In this document: positions 1-8,391 of the stretch, piece by piece
Layout of the letters: the number at the start of each line of letters is the position of its first letter
How positions within the stretch are numbered: the stretch's first letter is position 1
From: an uncultured Pelagibacteraceae bacterium
GTDB lineage: Bacteria > Pseudomonadota > Alphaproteobacteria > Pelagibacterales > Pelagibacteraceae
DNA: 36,331 bases
Assembly (NCBI GenBank): GCA_902533585.1
Contig: CACAMG010000006.1
Span: 1-36,331 of the forward strand
Direction of reading: 5' to 3'
The notes under the pieces: generated by a model
What the model saw: the letters and a program-made list of their open reading frames with translations, nothing else
What the model was told of the DNA's origin: nothing
The model's database searches: none
Program-made: the position numbers and the translations under genes

Positions 1-501
1 TTATCGTTAGGAAATATTGATATTGGTTTTTCAGGCTATGATTTGTTCAAAGAAAGTGAAATTAACATACAAAAAAAAATTTTAATTAGTAAAAAATATG
101 ATTTTGGTAATGCAAATCTAGTGTTGGCTATTCCAGATTTATGGATAGATGTTCAAACATTGTTAGATTTAGATGAAGTTGCAGATGAATTCAGAAAAAA
201 GAAAAAACGATTTTTAAGAGTGGCAACAAAATATCCAAATTTAACTAGACAATTTTTATATTCAAAAGGAGTGACACAATTTCAATTAGTTAAAAGTCTT
301 GGAAGTACTGAAGTAGCTCCATTTACAGGTACAGCAGAAATTATATCAGACATAACTAGCACAGGAGCAACATTAAAAGCTAACAATTTGAGAATTTTAA
401 AAGATGGTGAAATTTTAAAATCACAAGCTTGTTTAATGATGTCAAAACTTTCTTTAAAAAAAACAGGAATTAAAAAGATTATAAACTTGCTTAGCAGATA
501 A
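1..501 (+). CDS. hisG: ATP phosphoribosyltransferase, short form, 5'-truncated by window edge
   Basis: HisG condenses ATP with PRPP, the first step of histidine synthesis in the cytoplasm. The frame is open from base 1, so the real start lies outside the window; the TTG start at 43 in the ORF track is an artefact of the edge. The visible 166 residues begin with the family segment IDIGFSGYDL and contain the PRPP-binding stretch EVAPFTGTAEIISDIT followed by STGATLKANNL. There is no C-terminal ACT-like regulatory domain: the protein ends soon after the catalytic domain, as in the short HisG form that normally works with HisZ. About 50-60 N-terminal residues are probably missing. rmuC follows 23 nt downstream on the same strand. 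Family assignment is firm; dependence on HisZ is inferred from length only. Confidence 0.93.
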   Translation, partial: LSLGNIDIGFSGYDLFKESEINIQKKILISKKYDFGNANLVLAIPDLWIDVQTLLDLDEVADEFRKKKKRFLRVATKYPNLTRQFLYSKGVTQFQLVKSLGSTEVAPFTGTAEIISDITSTGATLKANNLRILKDGEILKSQACLMMSKLSLKKTGIKKIINLLSR

Positions 502-524
502 TTTATTTTAGTATCTCACTACTT

Positions 525-1583
525 ATGGAAGATTCGCTATCATACATAATTTTAGCCTTAATAGGTGTTGTTATTTATTTATTGGTTTCACAACGTAAAA
601 ATAAAAAAGAAGAGCCCATAAATAATACCGAGGAATTGAATAATTTAAAAGAAAGCATCAATAATTCATTTAACACCATGTCCGCTTCTTTTAATAGTTT
701 GTCTAAAGACGTTACAAGAGATATGACACAAACTTTAACGTCTGTTAATGAAAAAGTTTCTGCATTTAATTCTCAAGTAGAAAATTTAAATAAAAGCCAA
801 GAAGGAATTAATAAGATTTTATCTGGAGTCAAAAAATATGGAACTTTAGCAGAATTTAGTCTGGATTCTCTTTTAAATGATTTATTGCCGGCTTCTCAAT
901 ATATTTCAAATGTTAAGATGAAGGATGACACGGGTGAAAATGTTGAATTTGCAATTAAACTTCAAGATGGAGTGCTAGTACCTGTAGACTCTCATTTTCC
1001 AGTAGAAAAATTCAAAGCCATCGACGATGCTCATCAAGCAGATAATAAAAAAGCGCAAGCAGACGCAAGAACTAAGTTGGCTAGAGCATTTAGAGATAAA
1101 GCAAAAAGTGTTAATGAAAAATATATAGCGCCACCAAAGACCACAGATTTTGCTATTGTGTATGCTCCAACTGAAAGTTTATTTTCAGAATTAAGCTCAT
1201 ATCAAGATCCAAGTACTAAAGAATTATTAACTCAAGAATTAATGAAAAAATATAAAGTTGTTATTTTAGGTCCTAATACCCTCTCAGCTTATTTGCAATC
1301 TTTACACATGGGCTTTCAAACTCTTAAAGTTCAAAAACACGCCACAGAGATTTATGATCATTTGAAAACCATTAGTACAAGGTTTTCCAAACACTTTGAC
1401 AATGTACTTGTTCTTAGAAAAAAATTAGAAGAGGCCATGAGTGTTGTCGATAGTTTTGGCAAAGATGCAAGATCAATAACTAGAACATTAGAAAATATTA
1501 AAGACCCCGAGCAAGTTGAAATAGCTACTAAAACAGAAAATGTAGAAAAATTTGTTGACCATTCAAAACAGCTTAAAAATTAA
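525..1583 (+). CDS. rmuC: RmuC-family DNA recombination protein
   Basis: RmuC proteins are nuclease-like proteins that limit certain DNA rearrangements; their biochemical activity is poorly known. This 352-residue protein starts with one hydrophobic segment (about residues 6-22, YIILALIGVVIYLLV), then a polar coiled-coil-like stretch (about 30-105). The RmuC domain follows, recognisable by KKYGTLAEFSLDSLL and PVDSHFPVEKF, the family's conserved substrate-pocket region. It is short for the family because the coiled coil is reduced. The membrane segment suggests an inner-membrane protein with the domain in the cytoplasm. It is followed by two exonuclease genes on the same strand, consistent with a role in DNA processing. 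Confidence 0.88.
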   Translation: MEDSLSYIILALIGVVIYLLVSQRKNKKEEPINNTEELNNLKESINNSFNTMSASFNSLSKDVTRDMTQTLTSVNEKVSAFNSQVENLNKSQEGINKILSGVKKYGTLAEFSLDSLLNDLLPASQYISNVKMKDDTGENVEFAIKLQDGVLVPVDSHFPVEKFKAIDDAHQADNKKAQADARTKLARAFRDKAKSVNEKYIAPPKTTDFAIVYAPTESLFSELSSYQDPSTKELLTQELMKKYKVVILGPNTLSAYLQSLHMGFQTLKVQKHATEIYDHLKTISTRFSKHFDNVLVLRKKLEEAMSVVDSFGKDARSITRTLENIKDPEQVEIATKTENVEKFVDHSKQLKN

Positions 1584-1603
1584 ATACATTTTCAAGTTAA
1601 AAT

Positions 1604-2290
1604 ATGAAGTGGAACAATAAATTTACCTACCCAAAATCACTTAGATCGGTTGAAGACGGTTTAAGAAAATATTTATTTGGTGATGAGAAACTACCAGGCG
1701 TTACTTCTATTTTGCAAGCCACTAAATCAGAGGAAGATAAAGCTTCTTTAGAACTTTGGAAAGAAAGAGTAGGACATAAAGAAGCCAATAAAATTAAAAA
1801 TGAAGCTTCTAACAGAGGTACATCAATGCACTCTTATATTGAAGATTTTTTAAGAGGAAGGATTAATGAGAGTTTTTTTGAGAGCAATGAACAATATAAA
1901 AATATGGCAAAAGAAATTATAGATAAAGGAATAAAAGGTAAACTGGAGGAAATTTATGGAATGGAAACTACTTTATATTATCCAGAAAAATATGCGGGTA
2001 CAGCGGATCTTGTTGGCGTCTATCAAGGACAGCAGTCAATTATAGATTTTAAACAATCAAACAAACCGAAAAAGATAGATTATATTCAAGATTATTTTCT
2101 CCAACTAGGCGCATATACTCTAGCACACAATGTTGTTTATGACTCAAATATTACTTCAGGAATAATTTTGTTATGTACTGTAGATAATCTATTTCAAGAT
2201 TTTAAAATTGAGGGTCCAGAATTACTTATGTACCAAAATTTATTTCTTGGAAGACTAAAAAAATTTAATGAAATGAATAATTTATCTTGA
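1604..2290 (+). CDS. PD-(D/E)XK exonuclease (phage / MGME1-like RecB-type nuclease)
   Basis: A 228-residue single-domain nuclease of the PD-(D/E)XK superfamily. The N-terminus has LPGVTSILQATKSEEDK, then the helical SNRGTSMHSYIEDFL motif (about residues 70-85) that carries the upstream metal-binding or structural His in this group. The catalytic core is GMETTLYYPEKYAGTADLVG followed by SIIDFKQS, giving the expected E...D...D-x-K ligands, and then QLGAYTLAH. This arrangement matches exonucleases seen in T4/T7-like marine phages and mitochondrial MGME1, and differs from full RecB by lacking a helicase. It sits between rmuC (20 nt upstream) and sbcB, so a role in DNA end processing is likely. 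The substrate cannot be read from the sequence. A phage origin is possible, but base composition is like that of its neighbours. Confidence 0.82.
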   Translation: MKWNNKFTYPKSLRSVEDGLRKYLFGDEKLPGVTSILQATKSEEDKASLELWKERVGHKEANKIKNEASNRGTSMHSYIEDFLRGRINESFFESNEQYKNMAKEIIDKGIKGKLEEIYGMETTLYYPEKYAGTADLVGVYQGQQSIIDFKQSNKPKKIDYIQDYFLQLGAYTLAHNVVYDSNITSGIILLCTVDNLFQDFKIEGPELLMYQNLFLGRLKKFNEMNNLS

Positions 2291-2422
2291 CTTTCAATTT
2301 TCATTTCTTAAAAGAGATATTACTAACTAGAAGCTACTCGTTTAGATGCAAATGGTTTAGTTCTAAAGAAAAACAATCTAAACATCCATCAGAACTTAGC
2401 TTTAAAGAAAGTTTTTAAAAGT
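2291..2422 (+). other. Intergenic segment between exonuclease gene and sbcB: two interleaved complementary arms; weak small ORF
   Basis: This 132-nt gap has no clear promoter. It contains two interleaved complementary pairs: GTTTAGAT (2340-2347) with ATCTAAAC (2376-2383), and AGTTCT (2359-2364) with AGAACT (2391-2396), an arrangement that could form a pseudoknot. A frame open from a TTG at 2287 to a TAA at 2416-2418 encodes about 43 residues (including TRSYSFRCKWFSSK), but has no ATG and no ribosome-binding site. Both readings are speculative. Confidence 0.25.
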
Positions 2423-3853
2423 ATGAATTTAGCTATTTGGGACATTGAATCTTCAAGCGCCATCACTGATTTTGGAAGCATTATTGAAATTGGAGGTATA
2501 TTAGTTGATGAAAACTTTAAAGAAAAAGACAGGTTTAATTTAAGATGTAGATTGCCCGAAGGTGAAATTCCTCAAGCAATGGCCTTAATAGTTAACAAAA
2601 CAAGCATTGATCAGTTAACCAAAGTTAACTTGAGTCATTACCAAATGCTTGGAGAGATTGAAAAAATATTTAAAAAATGGAGTCCTGCTATTTTTCTTGG
2701 TTGGTCAAATATTGGGTTTGATGATGAGATGCTTAGAAAAGAATTTTTTAAAGGAATTAGATATCCATATCTTACAAATGCATCTCCAAACAAAAGACAT
2801 GATGGTATTAATATTGCAAGAGCAGCCTATGCTTTGGATCCCAAAGTATTAAATACCGAGATTAATGAAAAAAATAATCCTGTGTTCAAACTTGAATCTC
2901 TAAGCCGAATGAATGGATTTGATTCTAGTGATGCTCATTCGGCTTTATTTGATGCAACTTTAACAATGAAAATACTAAGTTTGATAAAAAAAAAACAACC
3001 TGATACTTGGAACACCTTTTTAAGAACCTCTAATAAATTAGATACTGAAACAATTTTTAAAAAAGAAAGTATAATAACTTTAAACGAATATTTTTATGGA
3101 AAATCTCGCTTATATTTATGTGCACCATTGCACCCTAAACATTGCATTCACCCAATTTATCAATGGGGCCAGGCTATAGATCTTAGAGTTGATGTTGAAC
3201 CGTTAATAAAGATGTCAATTAATGAATTAAAAATGGAAATGAAAAAAACCCCTAAGTTTTTGAGAACAATAAGATCTAATAAAGCTCCAATAATAATCGA
3301 TGCAGAATATGGCATGAAGTCTGAGCCATACAATGCAATTGATTTAAGTTTAATAAAACGAAGAGCTAAACTAGTAAGAGATAATGAAAAATTTTCTCAA
3401 AATATACTTATCGCATTAAAAGAGATAGCTGAAGAAAAAGAACAATCAAAATCCCAAGAAGATATTTATGCTGAAGAAAGTATTTATACTAAATTTACAT
3501 CAAATAAAGATACGGCACTTTTTCCAGATTGGCACAAGGCATCTTGGAAGGATAAGCTTAAATTGTTAGATAAATTTGAGGATAAAAGATTAGTAGGATT
3601 TGGAAAAAAAATAATTTACCAAGAAGCACCAGATGTATTGCCCAAAGACATTTTTAAATCAATTAAAAGAGAGATAGCAAAAAGAATTTTAAGCCAAAAT
3701 AAAGAAAAATGGTGGACAGTTTCAACATGTTTTATGGAAATAGACACCCTTAGAGACAAATATTCAAATGAAAATGATCAAGATAAACTAAAATTTTTAG
3801 ACGAACTTAATGAATTTGTCATGTCAATACAAAAAAAATACGAAAATGCATAG
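2423..3853 (+). CDS. sbcB: Exodeoxyribonuclease I
   Basis: Exonuclease I digests single-stranded DNA 3' to 5' and acts in repair and recombination. At 476 residues it matches the usual full-length enzyme (about 475 in E. coli). The DEDDh exonuclease motifs are visible: Exo I WDIESSSA (residues 6-13), Exo II GWSNIGFDDEML (about 94-105), and Exo III HSALFDATLTM (about 172-182). The remaining C-terminal half is the length expected for the SH3-like and helical domains that clamp the DNA. The ATG at 2423 begins MNLAIWDIE, so no upstream extension is needed. It is the third nuclease-related gene in a row. SAR11-type genomes are reduced, so keeping a full-size ExoI is informative about repair capacity. 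Confidence 0.93.
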   Translation: MNLAIWDIESSSAITDFGSIIEIGGILVDENFKEKDRFNLRCRLPEGEIPQAMALIVNKTSIDQLTKVNLSHYQMLGEIEKIFKKWSPAIFLGWSNIGFDDEMLRKEFFKGIRYPYLTNASPNKRHDGINIARAAYALDPKVLNTEINEKNNPVFKLESLSRMNGFDSSDAHSALFDATLTMKILSLIKKKQPDTWNTFLRTSNKLDTETIFKKESIITLNEYFYGKSRLYLCAPLHPKHCIHPIYQWGQAIDLRVDVEPLIKMSINELKMEMKKTPKFLRTIRSNKAPIIIDAEYGMKSEPYNAIDLSLIKRRAKLVRDNEKFSQNILIALKEIAEEKEQSKSQEDIYAEESIYTKFTSNKDTALFPDWHKASWKDKLKLLDKFEDKRLVGFGKKIIYQEAPDVLPKDIFKSIKREIAKRILSQNKEKWWTVSTCFMEIDTLRDKYSNENDQDKLKFLDELNEFVMSIQKKYENA

Positions 3854-3887
3854 TTGACTTTTTTGAAGTAAATAATAAATACATTTT

Positions 3888-4205
3888 ATGTTAATTGAAT
3901 TTAAAGACGAAGATTTTAATACTAAAGTAAAAAACGAAGACATATCGATCCTACAGTATTCTGCCAGTTGGTGCGCTCCTTGTCGTGTCTTAAAACCTAT
4001 AATGGAAAAATTGTCCGATGAGTTTAAAGATAAAGCAAATTTTTATTACGCTGACATTGATGAGAATGCTATAAATAGTGCTAGTGCAGCTGGCGTTCGC
4101 GGTGTTCCAACTGTTGTTGTTTACAAAAAGGGAGAAGAAGTAGCAAGAAAAGTAGGAGGACTTCCAGAGCAACAAATGAGAGATTTTTTAAAAGAAAATC
4201 TTTAG
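3888..4205 (+). CDS. trxA: Thioredoxin
   Basis: A small cytoplasmic dithiol/disulfide oxidoreductase of 105 residues, the standard thioredoxin length. The redox motif is WCAPCR (residues 28-33), with Ala replacing the Gly of the classical WCGPC. The cis-proline loop is GVRGVPTVVV. No signal peptide or membrane segment is present, so this is the soluble cytoplasmic type rather than an exported Dsb/Tlp-like protein. It lies 34 nt after sbcB on the same strand. Its stop overlaps the 3' end of the convergent folC by 4 nt. Confidence 0.95.
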   Translation: MLIEFKDEDFNTKVKNEDISILQYSASWCAPCRVLKPIMEKLSDEFKDKANFYYADIDENAINSASAAGVRGVPTVVVYKKGEEVARKVGGLPEQQMRDFLKENL

Positions 4206-5476
4206 TTAAGTTTTAAAACTTCACCAGCAAGATATAAAGATCCAGTTATAAGAACCATATCGTTATTTTGAAGTTCTAGAGATTTTAACGCTTCTTCAAT
4301 TGAATTCTTATATGTAACTTTTTCAAAACCTGTAATTTTTTTTTTTAGATCTTCACCTTTCATTGAATTAATTTGATTGGGAATATCTATCGTTGTTATT
4401 GAATTAATTTTATTTTTAAAAAAACTAATGTATTTTTGATGTTCTTTGTTTGACATCATGCCAATAATAAGATGTTTGTTTGAATTAATTGTATTTAAGT
4501 ATTCACACAATACTTTGGCACCTAATGGGTTATGAGATCCATCAATAAACAGCTTATTATTTTTTACTATATTTTTTAGTTTTCCAGTTTTTATTTCTTG
4601 TAATCTTGCAGTGCAATGCTGAATTTTTTTAATACCTTCTTTAATATTTTCGTCTAAAATAGATAGTTCCTTAATATTTCTAAGTGTTGCAATAGCTGTT
4701 GTTACATTTGATAGCTGAAAATTTCCGTTAAGATTGGGCATTGGAAGCTTTAAACTTCCATATTCGTCTTCATAATAAAAGAAACCATTTTCTGCTAAAG
4801 AATATGAATATAAGTCATTAAAATATATTTTTTTTGATTTATTAGAATTAAGAGCTTTTTTAATTTTATCCAATGTCTCTTTATCAGTTTGTTTTGATAC
4901 AATTATCTTTGAGTTTAATAATGAAGATGTTTTTTCAAATATAATTTTATCTATTGTTTTTTCATTTTTAGGAAGCCAATCGGTATGGTCAAGACCAATA
5001 GCAGTTACAATAGATGCTAAGTTTTTCTGAATAATATTTGTAGCGTCAAATCTATGAAATAGACCTGATTCAATTATATTAATATTCTTATTATATTTTT
5101 TTGCTCCAAGGAAAAATGAAGCAGTTAAAATTTCAAAATATGTAATTTCTTCACCATTATTTATATCTTCAACTTCTGACAAAATTTGGCATAATTCATC
5201 ATCATTAACTTCTTCACTATTATATACAAATCTTTCATTAATTTTTTGAATATGAGGACTTGTATAAATATTACACTTTATATTCGCCTCATTTAAAATT
5301 GCCCTAATAGTTTGTATTGTAGAGTTTTTTCCATTGGTTCCTACTACAGATATACATCGTAAATTTTTTTGAGGACTACCAAGTTTGTTACAAAGATTTT
5401 TTATTCTTTCTAAACTTAAGTCGATTTCCTTAGGATGCAGCTTTTGTAAGCGTTTCAATATTTTCTGAAGTTTCAT
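4202..5476 (-). CDS. folC: Bifunctional folylpolyglutamate synthase / dihydrofolate synthase
   Basis: FolC adds glutamate to dihydropteroate and folates using ATP. The 424-residue protein has the Mur-ligase-like architecture: an ATP-binding loop VGTNGKNST (about residues 45-53), SPHIQKINERF, GLDHTDWLP with a following EKTSSL, and the C-terminal DGSHNPLGAKVL motif. The loop reads GKNS where the family usually has GKGS, a small departure. It is the last gene of the long minus-strand unit. Its 5' end overlaps accD by 47 nt, which is large even for this genome, but the ATG at 5474-5476 gives the normal family N-terminus. Its 3' end overlaps trxA tail to tail. Confidence 0.95.
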   Translation of the reverse strand: MKLQKILKRLQKLHPKEIDLSLERIKNLCNKLGSPQKNLRCISVVGTNGKNSTIQTIRAILNEANIKCNIYTSPHIQKINERFVYNSEEVNDDELCQILSEVEDINNGEEITYFEILTASFFLGAKKYNKNINIIESGLFHRFDATNIIQKNLASIVTAIGLDHTDWLPKNEKTIDKIIFEKTSSLLNSKIIVSKQTDKETLDKIKKALNSNKSKKIYFNDLYSYSLAENGFFYYEDEYGSLKLPMPNLNGNFQLSNVTTAIATLRNIKELSILDENIKEGIKKIQHCTARLQEIKTGKLKNIVKNNKLFIDGSHNPLGAKVLCEYLNTINSNKHLIIGMMSNKEHQKYISFFKNKINSITTIDIPNQINSMKGEDLKKKITGFEKVTYKNSIEEALKSLELQNNDMVLITGSLYLAGEVLKLN

Positions 5477-6362
5477 TTGATATTTCAGAGTGTACTTCAG
5501 AATTTTTCTTAAGCAATATTGATAAAATTAAACTTATTTGTTCTTTTAGGTCTTTTCTTGGAATAACTTTATCGACAAATCCATGTTTTTCTACAAACTC
5601 TGCTGTTTGAAAATCAGGGCTTAATTCCTCTTTTACTGTTGCTTGTATTACTCTTTTACCAGCAAAGGCAATCATACAACCTGGCTCAGCAAAATGTATA
5701 TCACCTAACATTGCAAATGATGCGGTAATACCTCCGGCCGTTGGATCTGTGAAGCAGACTATATAAGGTAAATTATTTTTTTTTAATTCGTTAATTGCCA
5801 AAGTTGTTCTTGTCATGTTTGCAAGTGCGATTGGGCTTTCAAACATTCTTTGTCCACCACCGCATGGAAAAAATACATATGGAGTTTGATTATCAATTGC
5901 GTGTTGAACTCCATATATAATAGCTTCACCTTCAGCAGCTCCGATTGAACCACCAATAAAATCAAAATTAATAGCACCAGCAGTTATATCTATTCCATTA
6001 ATTTTACCTCTTGCAATCATTACCGCACAATTTTGTTCTGTTTTTTTTCGAGCCTCTTTTAATCTATCTTTATAGGATTTTGTATCATTCCAATTTAATG
6101 GATCTTCAGCTGGTGTAGGTGTATCAATTATTTCATAAGCATTTTTTCCAAAAAAAATATCAAATCTTTGACGACAGCCGATCCTATGATGTTTGCCACA
6201 TGAGTTACAGACCCATAGGTTTTCTTGCAAATCTTTTTTTAAAACAGGTCCTTTACAACAACTTGTCCAATCTGAATTTTCAATTTCTTCTTTTGTGGGG
6301 CGTTTTTTAAAAACTTTTTTTATCTTTTCACCAAAATTTAAAGCTTTTGTTAACCAGTTCAT
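5430..6362 (-). CDS. accD: Acetyl-CoA carboxylase carboxyltransferase subunit beta
   Basis: AccD is one half of the carboxyltransferase that makes malonyl-CoA for fatty acid synthesis; its partner accA lies at 28619 in this window. The protein is 310 residues, close to the E. coli length. The crotonase-like core is clear: GGSIGAAEGEAI, YVFFPCGGGQRMFE, and TDPTAGGITASFAMLGDIHFAEPG. The N-terminal zinc ribbon is irregular: it has adjacent C35-C36 (TSCCKGP) and then C52-x2-C55 (VCNSCGKHHR) instead of two regular C-x2-C pairs. The gene overlaps trpA by 4 nt upstream (ATGA) and folC by 47 nt downstream; accD-folC adjacency is common in proteobacteria. Confidence 0.96.
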   Translation of the reverse strand: MNWLTKALNFGEKIKKVFKKRPTKEEIENSDWTSCCKGPVLKKDLQENLWVCNSCGKHHRIGCRQRFDIFFGKNAYEIIDTPTPAEDPLNWNDTKSYKDRLKEARKKTEQNCAVMIARGKINGIDITAGAINFDFIGGSIGAAEGEAIIYGVQHAIDNQTPYVFFPCGGGQRMFESPIALANMTRTTLAINELKKNNLPYIVCFTDPTAGGITASFAMLGDIHFAEPGCMIAFAGKRVIQATVKEELSPDFQTAEFVEKHGFVDKVIPRKDLKEQISLILSILLKKNSEVHSEISNETSENIETLTKAAS

Positions 6363-7159
6363 TTAATTTTATTTTTTAATTTAATAACTATTTTGCTTAC
6401 ATTTGTGACAGGATTTTGTCTTTTTTCTATACTTTTGGTAATTTCTTTACATATTGCACTTCCAACGACCAATCCATCAACTTTTTTAAAACCAGAAATG
6501 TTTTTTTCTGTAATTCCAAAACCAATAACACAATTTTTATTTCTATTTATATTTTTTATTTTTTTGTAATTTCTTATTATTTCTTTTGAAGAAACTTTTA
6601 ATTTACCTCCAGTTGTTGATAGCATGCTTATATAATAAATCATATTGTGAGAATCTTTAATAATTTTTTTCATTCTTATTTTAGAAGTTGTAGGCGACAA
6701 AAGTTGTATAAAATCTATAGAATTTTTTTTACATTTTTTCGAAAATTTTTTATTTTCTGGCCATGGCAAGTCAACAACTATTAAACCATTGACATCAACT
6801 TCTTTACATTTATTTATAAATTTATTTTCTCCATGTTGGTAAATCATATTATAATAACCCATTAAAATAACAGGCTTAGAATATTTTGATTTTTTGAACT
6901 GTTGTACAATTTGAAAAACATCTTTTAATCTTGTTCCTTTTTTTATTGATCTGTAAGCGCTTGTTTGAATTTGTCCTCCATCAGCAATTGGTGTATTATG
7001 AGGAAATCCAATTTCACAAATATCTACATGTTTAGAAATTGAATTTAAAATTTCTAATGATTTTTTTTTAGTATTATCTCCAGCTACTGTATAAGTTAGC
7101 AATGCAGGCCTTTTTTCTTTTTTACATTTTTTGAACGCTAAATTAATTAGTGATGTCAT
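6359..7159 (-). CDS. trpA: Tryptophan synthase alpha chain
   Basis: TrpA cleaves indole-3-glycerol phosphate to indole and glyceraldehyde-3-phosphate; indole is then passed to TrpB. The 266-residue TIM barrel starts with LLTYTVAGDNTKKK. It keeps the catalytic glutamate (CEIGFP) and the catalytic aspartate of PIADGGQIQTS. The Asp that normally lies four residues before the latter is Thr here (HNTPIADG). The phosphate-binding end is recognisable in GFGITEKNISGF and DGLVVGSAI. It starts 5 nt after trpB and overlaps accD by 4 nt, so trpFBA-accD are probably co-transcribed. Family assignment is solid. Confidence 0.94.
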   Translation of the reverse strand: MTSLINLAFKKCKKEKRPALLTYTVAGDNTKKKSLEILNSISKHVDICEIGFPHNTPIADGGQIQTSAYRSIKKGTRLKDVFQIVQQFKKSKYSKPVILMGYYNMIYQHGENKFINKCKEVDVNGLIVVDLPWPENKKFSKKCKKNSIDFIQLLSPTTSKIRMKKIIKDSHNMIYYISMLSTTGGKLKVSSKEIIRNYKKIKNINRNKNCVIGFGITEKNISGFKKVDGLVVGSAICKEITKSIEKRQNPVTNVSKIVIKLKNKIK

Positions 7160-7164
7160 AATTA

Positions 7165-8391
7165 TTAAATTCCTAGCCTTTGTTTCAAAACATCTCGATC
7201 TTTATGTGCGTCTCCACAAGAGTTTACAATTATTATTGTATCTTCGTTTAATTTTGGAGCTAATTTTATTGCTTCAGCAAAAGCATGGCTTGGTTCTAAG
7301 CTAGGATTTAAGTTTTCATATTTCGTAACTAATTTATAAGCATTTAGTGCCGCTTCATCACTAGCAGCAGTATATCGGGCTCTCCTGGTATCTTTTAAAA
7401 AACAATGAAGAGGAGAAACGCCCGGGTAATCTAGTCCTGCACTAATAGATTCTGTTTCTTCTATTTGGCCTTCTTTATTCTGGTTTACATACTGAGCCGC
7501 ACCATGCAATATTCCAATTTTAGAACCATATGTTAAAGGGGCTGCATGTTTCCTACTATTTTTTGGTCCTCCAGCTTCAATGCCAACAAATTCAATTTGT
7601 TTTTTATTATAGTGCATAAACTCATTCCAAAATCCAAAACTTGAAGAACCTCCACCTACGCAATTCAATAATTTTATTTTTTTAGGAATTCTTCCAAATT
7701 CTTTTTTTATTTGCAATGAAAGCTCTCTAGAAATTTGTGACGTGCTCCATCCACAAATTTTTACAAATATATTGGGACCAACTGTAGAACCTACACACAT
7801 ATGTGTAGTATCGCAATTTGATACCCAAAATCTCATGCACTCACTTACTGCATCAACTAAAGTTTGGCTACCGGTAGAAACAGGAATTATTTCTGCACCA
7901 TTTGCACGCATTGCATCACAATTTGGTTTTTGTCTCTTTATATCTTTTGCTCCCATAAAAATTTTGCACTTAAGATTAAATTTTTTTGCAGCCATGCTTA
8001 GCATTTTGCCAGCATATCCAGCACCCGTGTCTCCAATCACATATTTTCTATTTGCTCTTTTAGCAATAAGACAATGAACAGTTGCATTATAAATTTTATG
8101 TGCGCCTCCATTTGCTTGAGATACAACTTTTGTCCAAATTTGTGCACCACCTAAATATTTTGTTAAATTTTCTAATTTTATAAATGGAGTTGGAGCACCG
8201 ACCCAATTTTTAAAATAATAATCTCTATCTCTAATAAATTTCTTATCTTTTCTTAATTTTTCAAAGAGAATAGAAAGATCTTCAACTGGTTTTTTTAAAG
8301 TTTCAGGAATAAAATTTCCACCAAATTTTCCACCCCAAAAGCCATTTTTATCGTGTTGATCAATTAAAGGTATATTCTTTTTAATTTTCAT
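7165..8391 (-). CDS. trpB: Tryptophan synthase beta chain (divergent active site)
   Basis: TrpB is the PLP enzyme that joins indole with serine to give tryptophan. The 408-residue protein aligns end to end with classical TrpB: GGKFGGNFIPETL, the PLP lysine in GGAHKIYNA (K99), the PLP phosphate loop CVGGGSSSFG (244-253), and ESISAGLDYPG. Several residues that are normally invariant differ in my hand alignment to Salmonella TrpB: D121 (GDTGAG) replaces catalytic Glu109, S250 replaces Asn236, A347 replaces Glu350, and C392 (NSCGDAHKD) replaces Ser377. The KRED segment before the lysine is also changed (TKVVSQANGG). The operon position between trpF and trpA argues that it works with TrpA. The ATG overlaps trpF by 11 nt. 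Confidence is high for the fold and family, lower for unmodified activity. Confidence 0.9.
   Translation of the reverse strand: MKIKKNIPLIDQHDKNGFWGGKFGGNFIPETLKKPVEDLSILFEKLRKDKKFIRDRDYYFKNWVGAPTPFIKLENLTKYLGGAQIWTKVVSQANGGAHKIYNATVHCLIAKRANRKYVIGDTGAGYAGKMLSMAAKKFNLKCKIFMGAKDIKRQKPNCDAMRANGAEIIPVSTGSQTLVDAVSECMRFWVSNCDTTHMCVGSTVGPNIFVKICGWSTSQISRELSLQIKKEFGRIPKKIKLLNCVGGGSSSFGFWNEFMHYNKKQIEFVGIEAGGPKNSRKHAAPLTYGSKIGILHGAAQYVNQNKEGQIEETESISAGLDYPGVSPLHCFLKDTRRARYTAASDEAALNAYKLVTKYENLNPSLEPSHAFAEAIKLAPKLNEDTIIIVNSCGDAHKDRDVLKQRLGI

Noticed and set aside
4208-4221. AAGTTTTAAAACTT palindrome at the trxA/folC junction as a terminator
   Set aside because: No loop and no T-run, and it lies within folC coding sequence; probably chance.
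7742-8077. 111-residue plus-strand ORF
   Set aside because: It lies wholly within trpB on the opposite strand and shows no family pattern.
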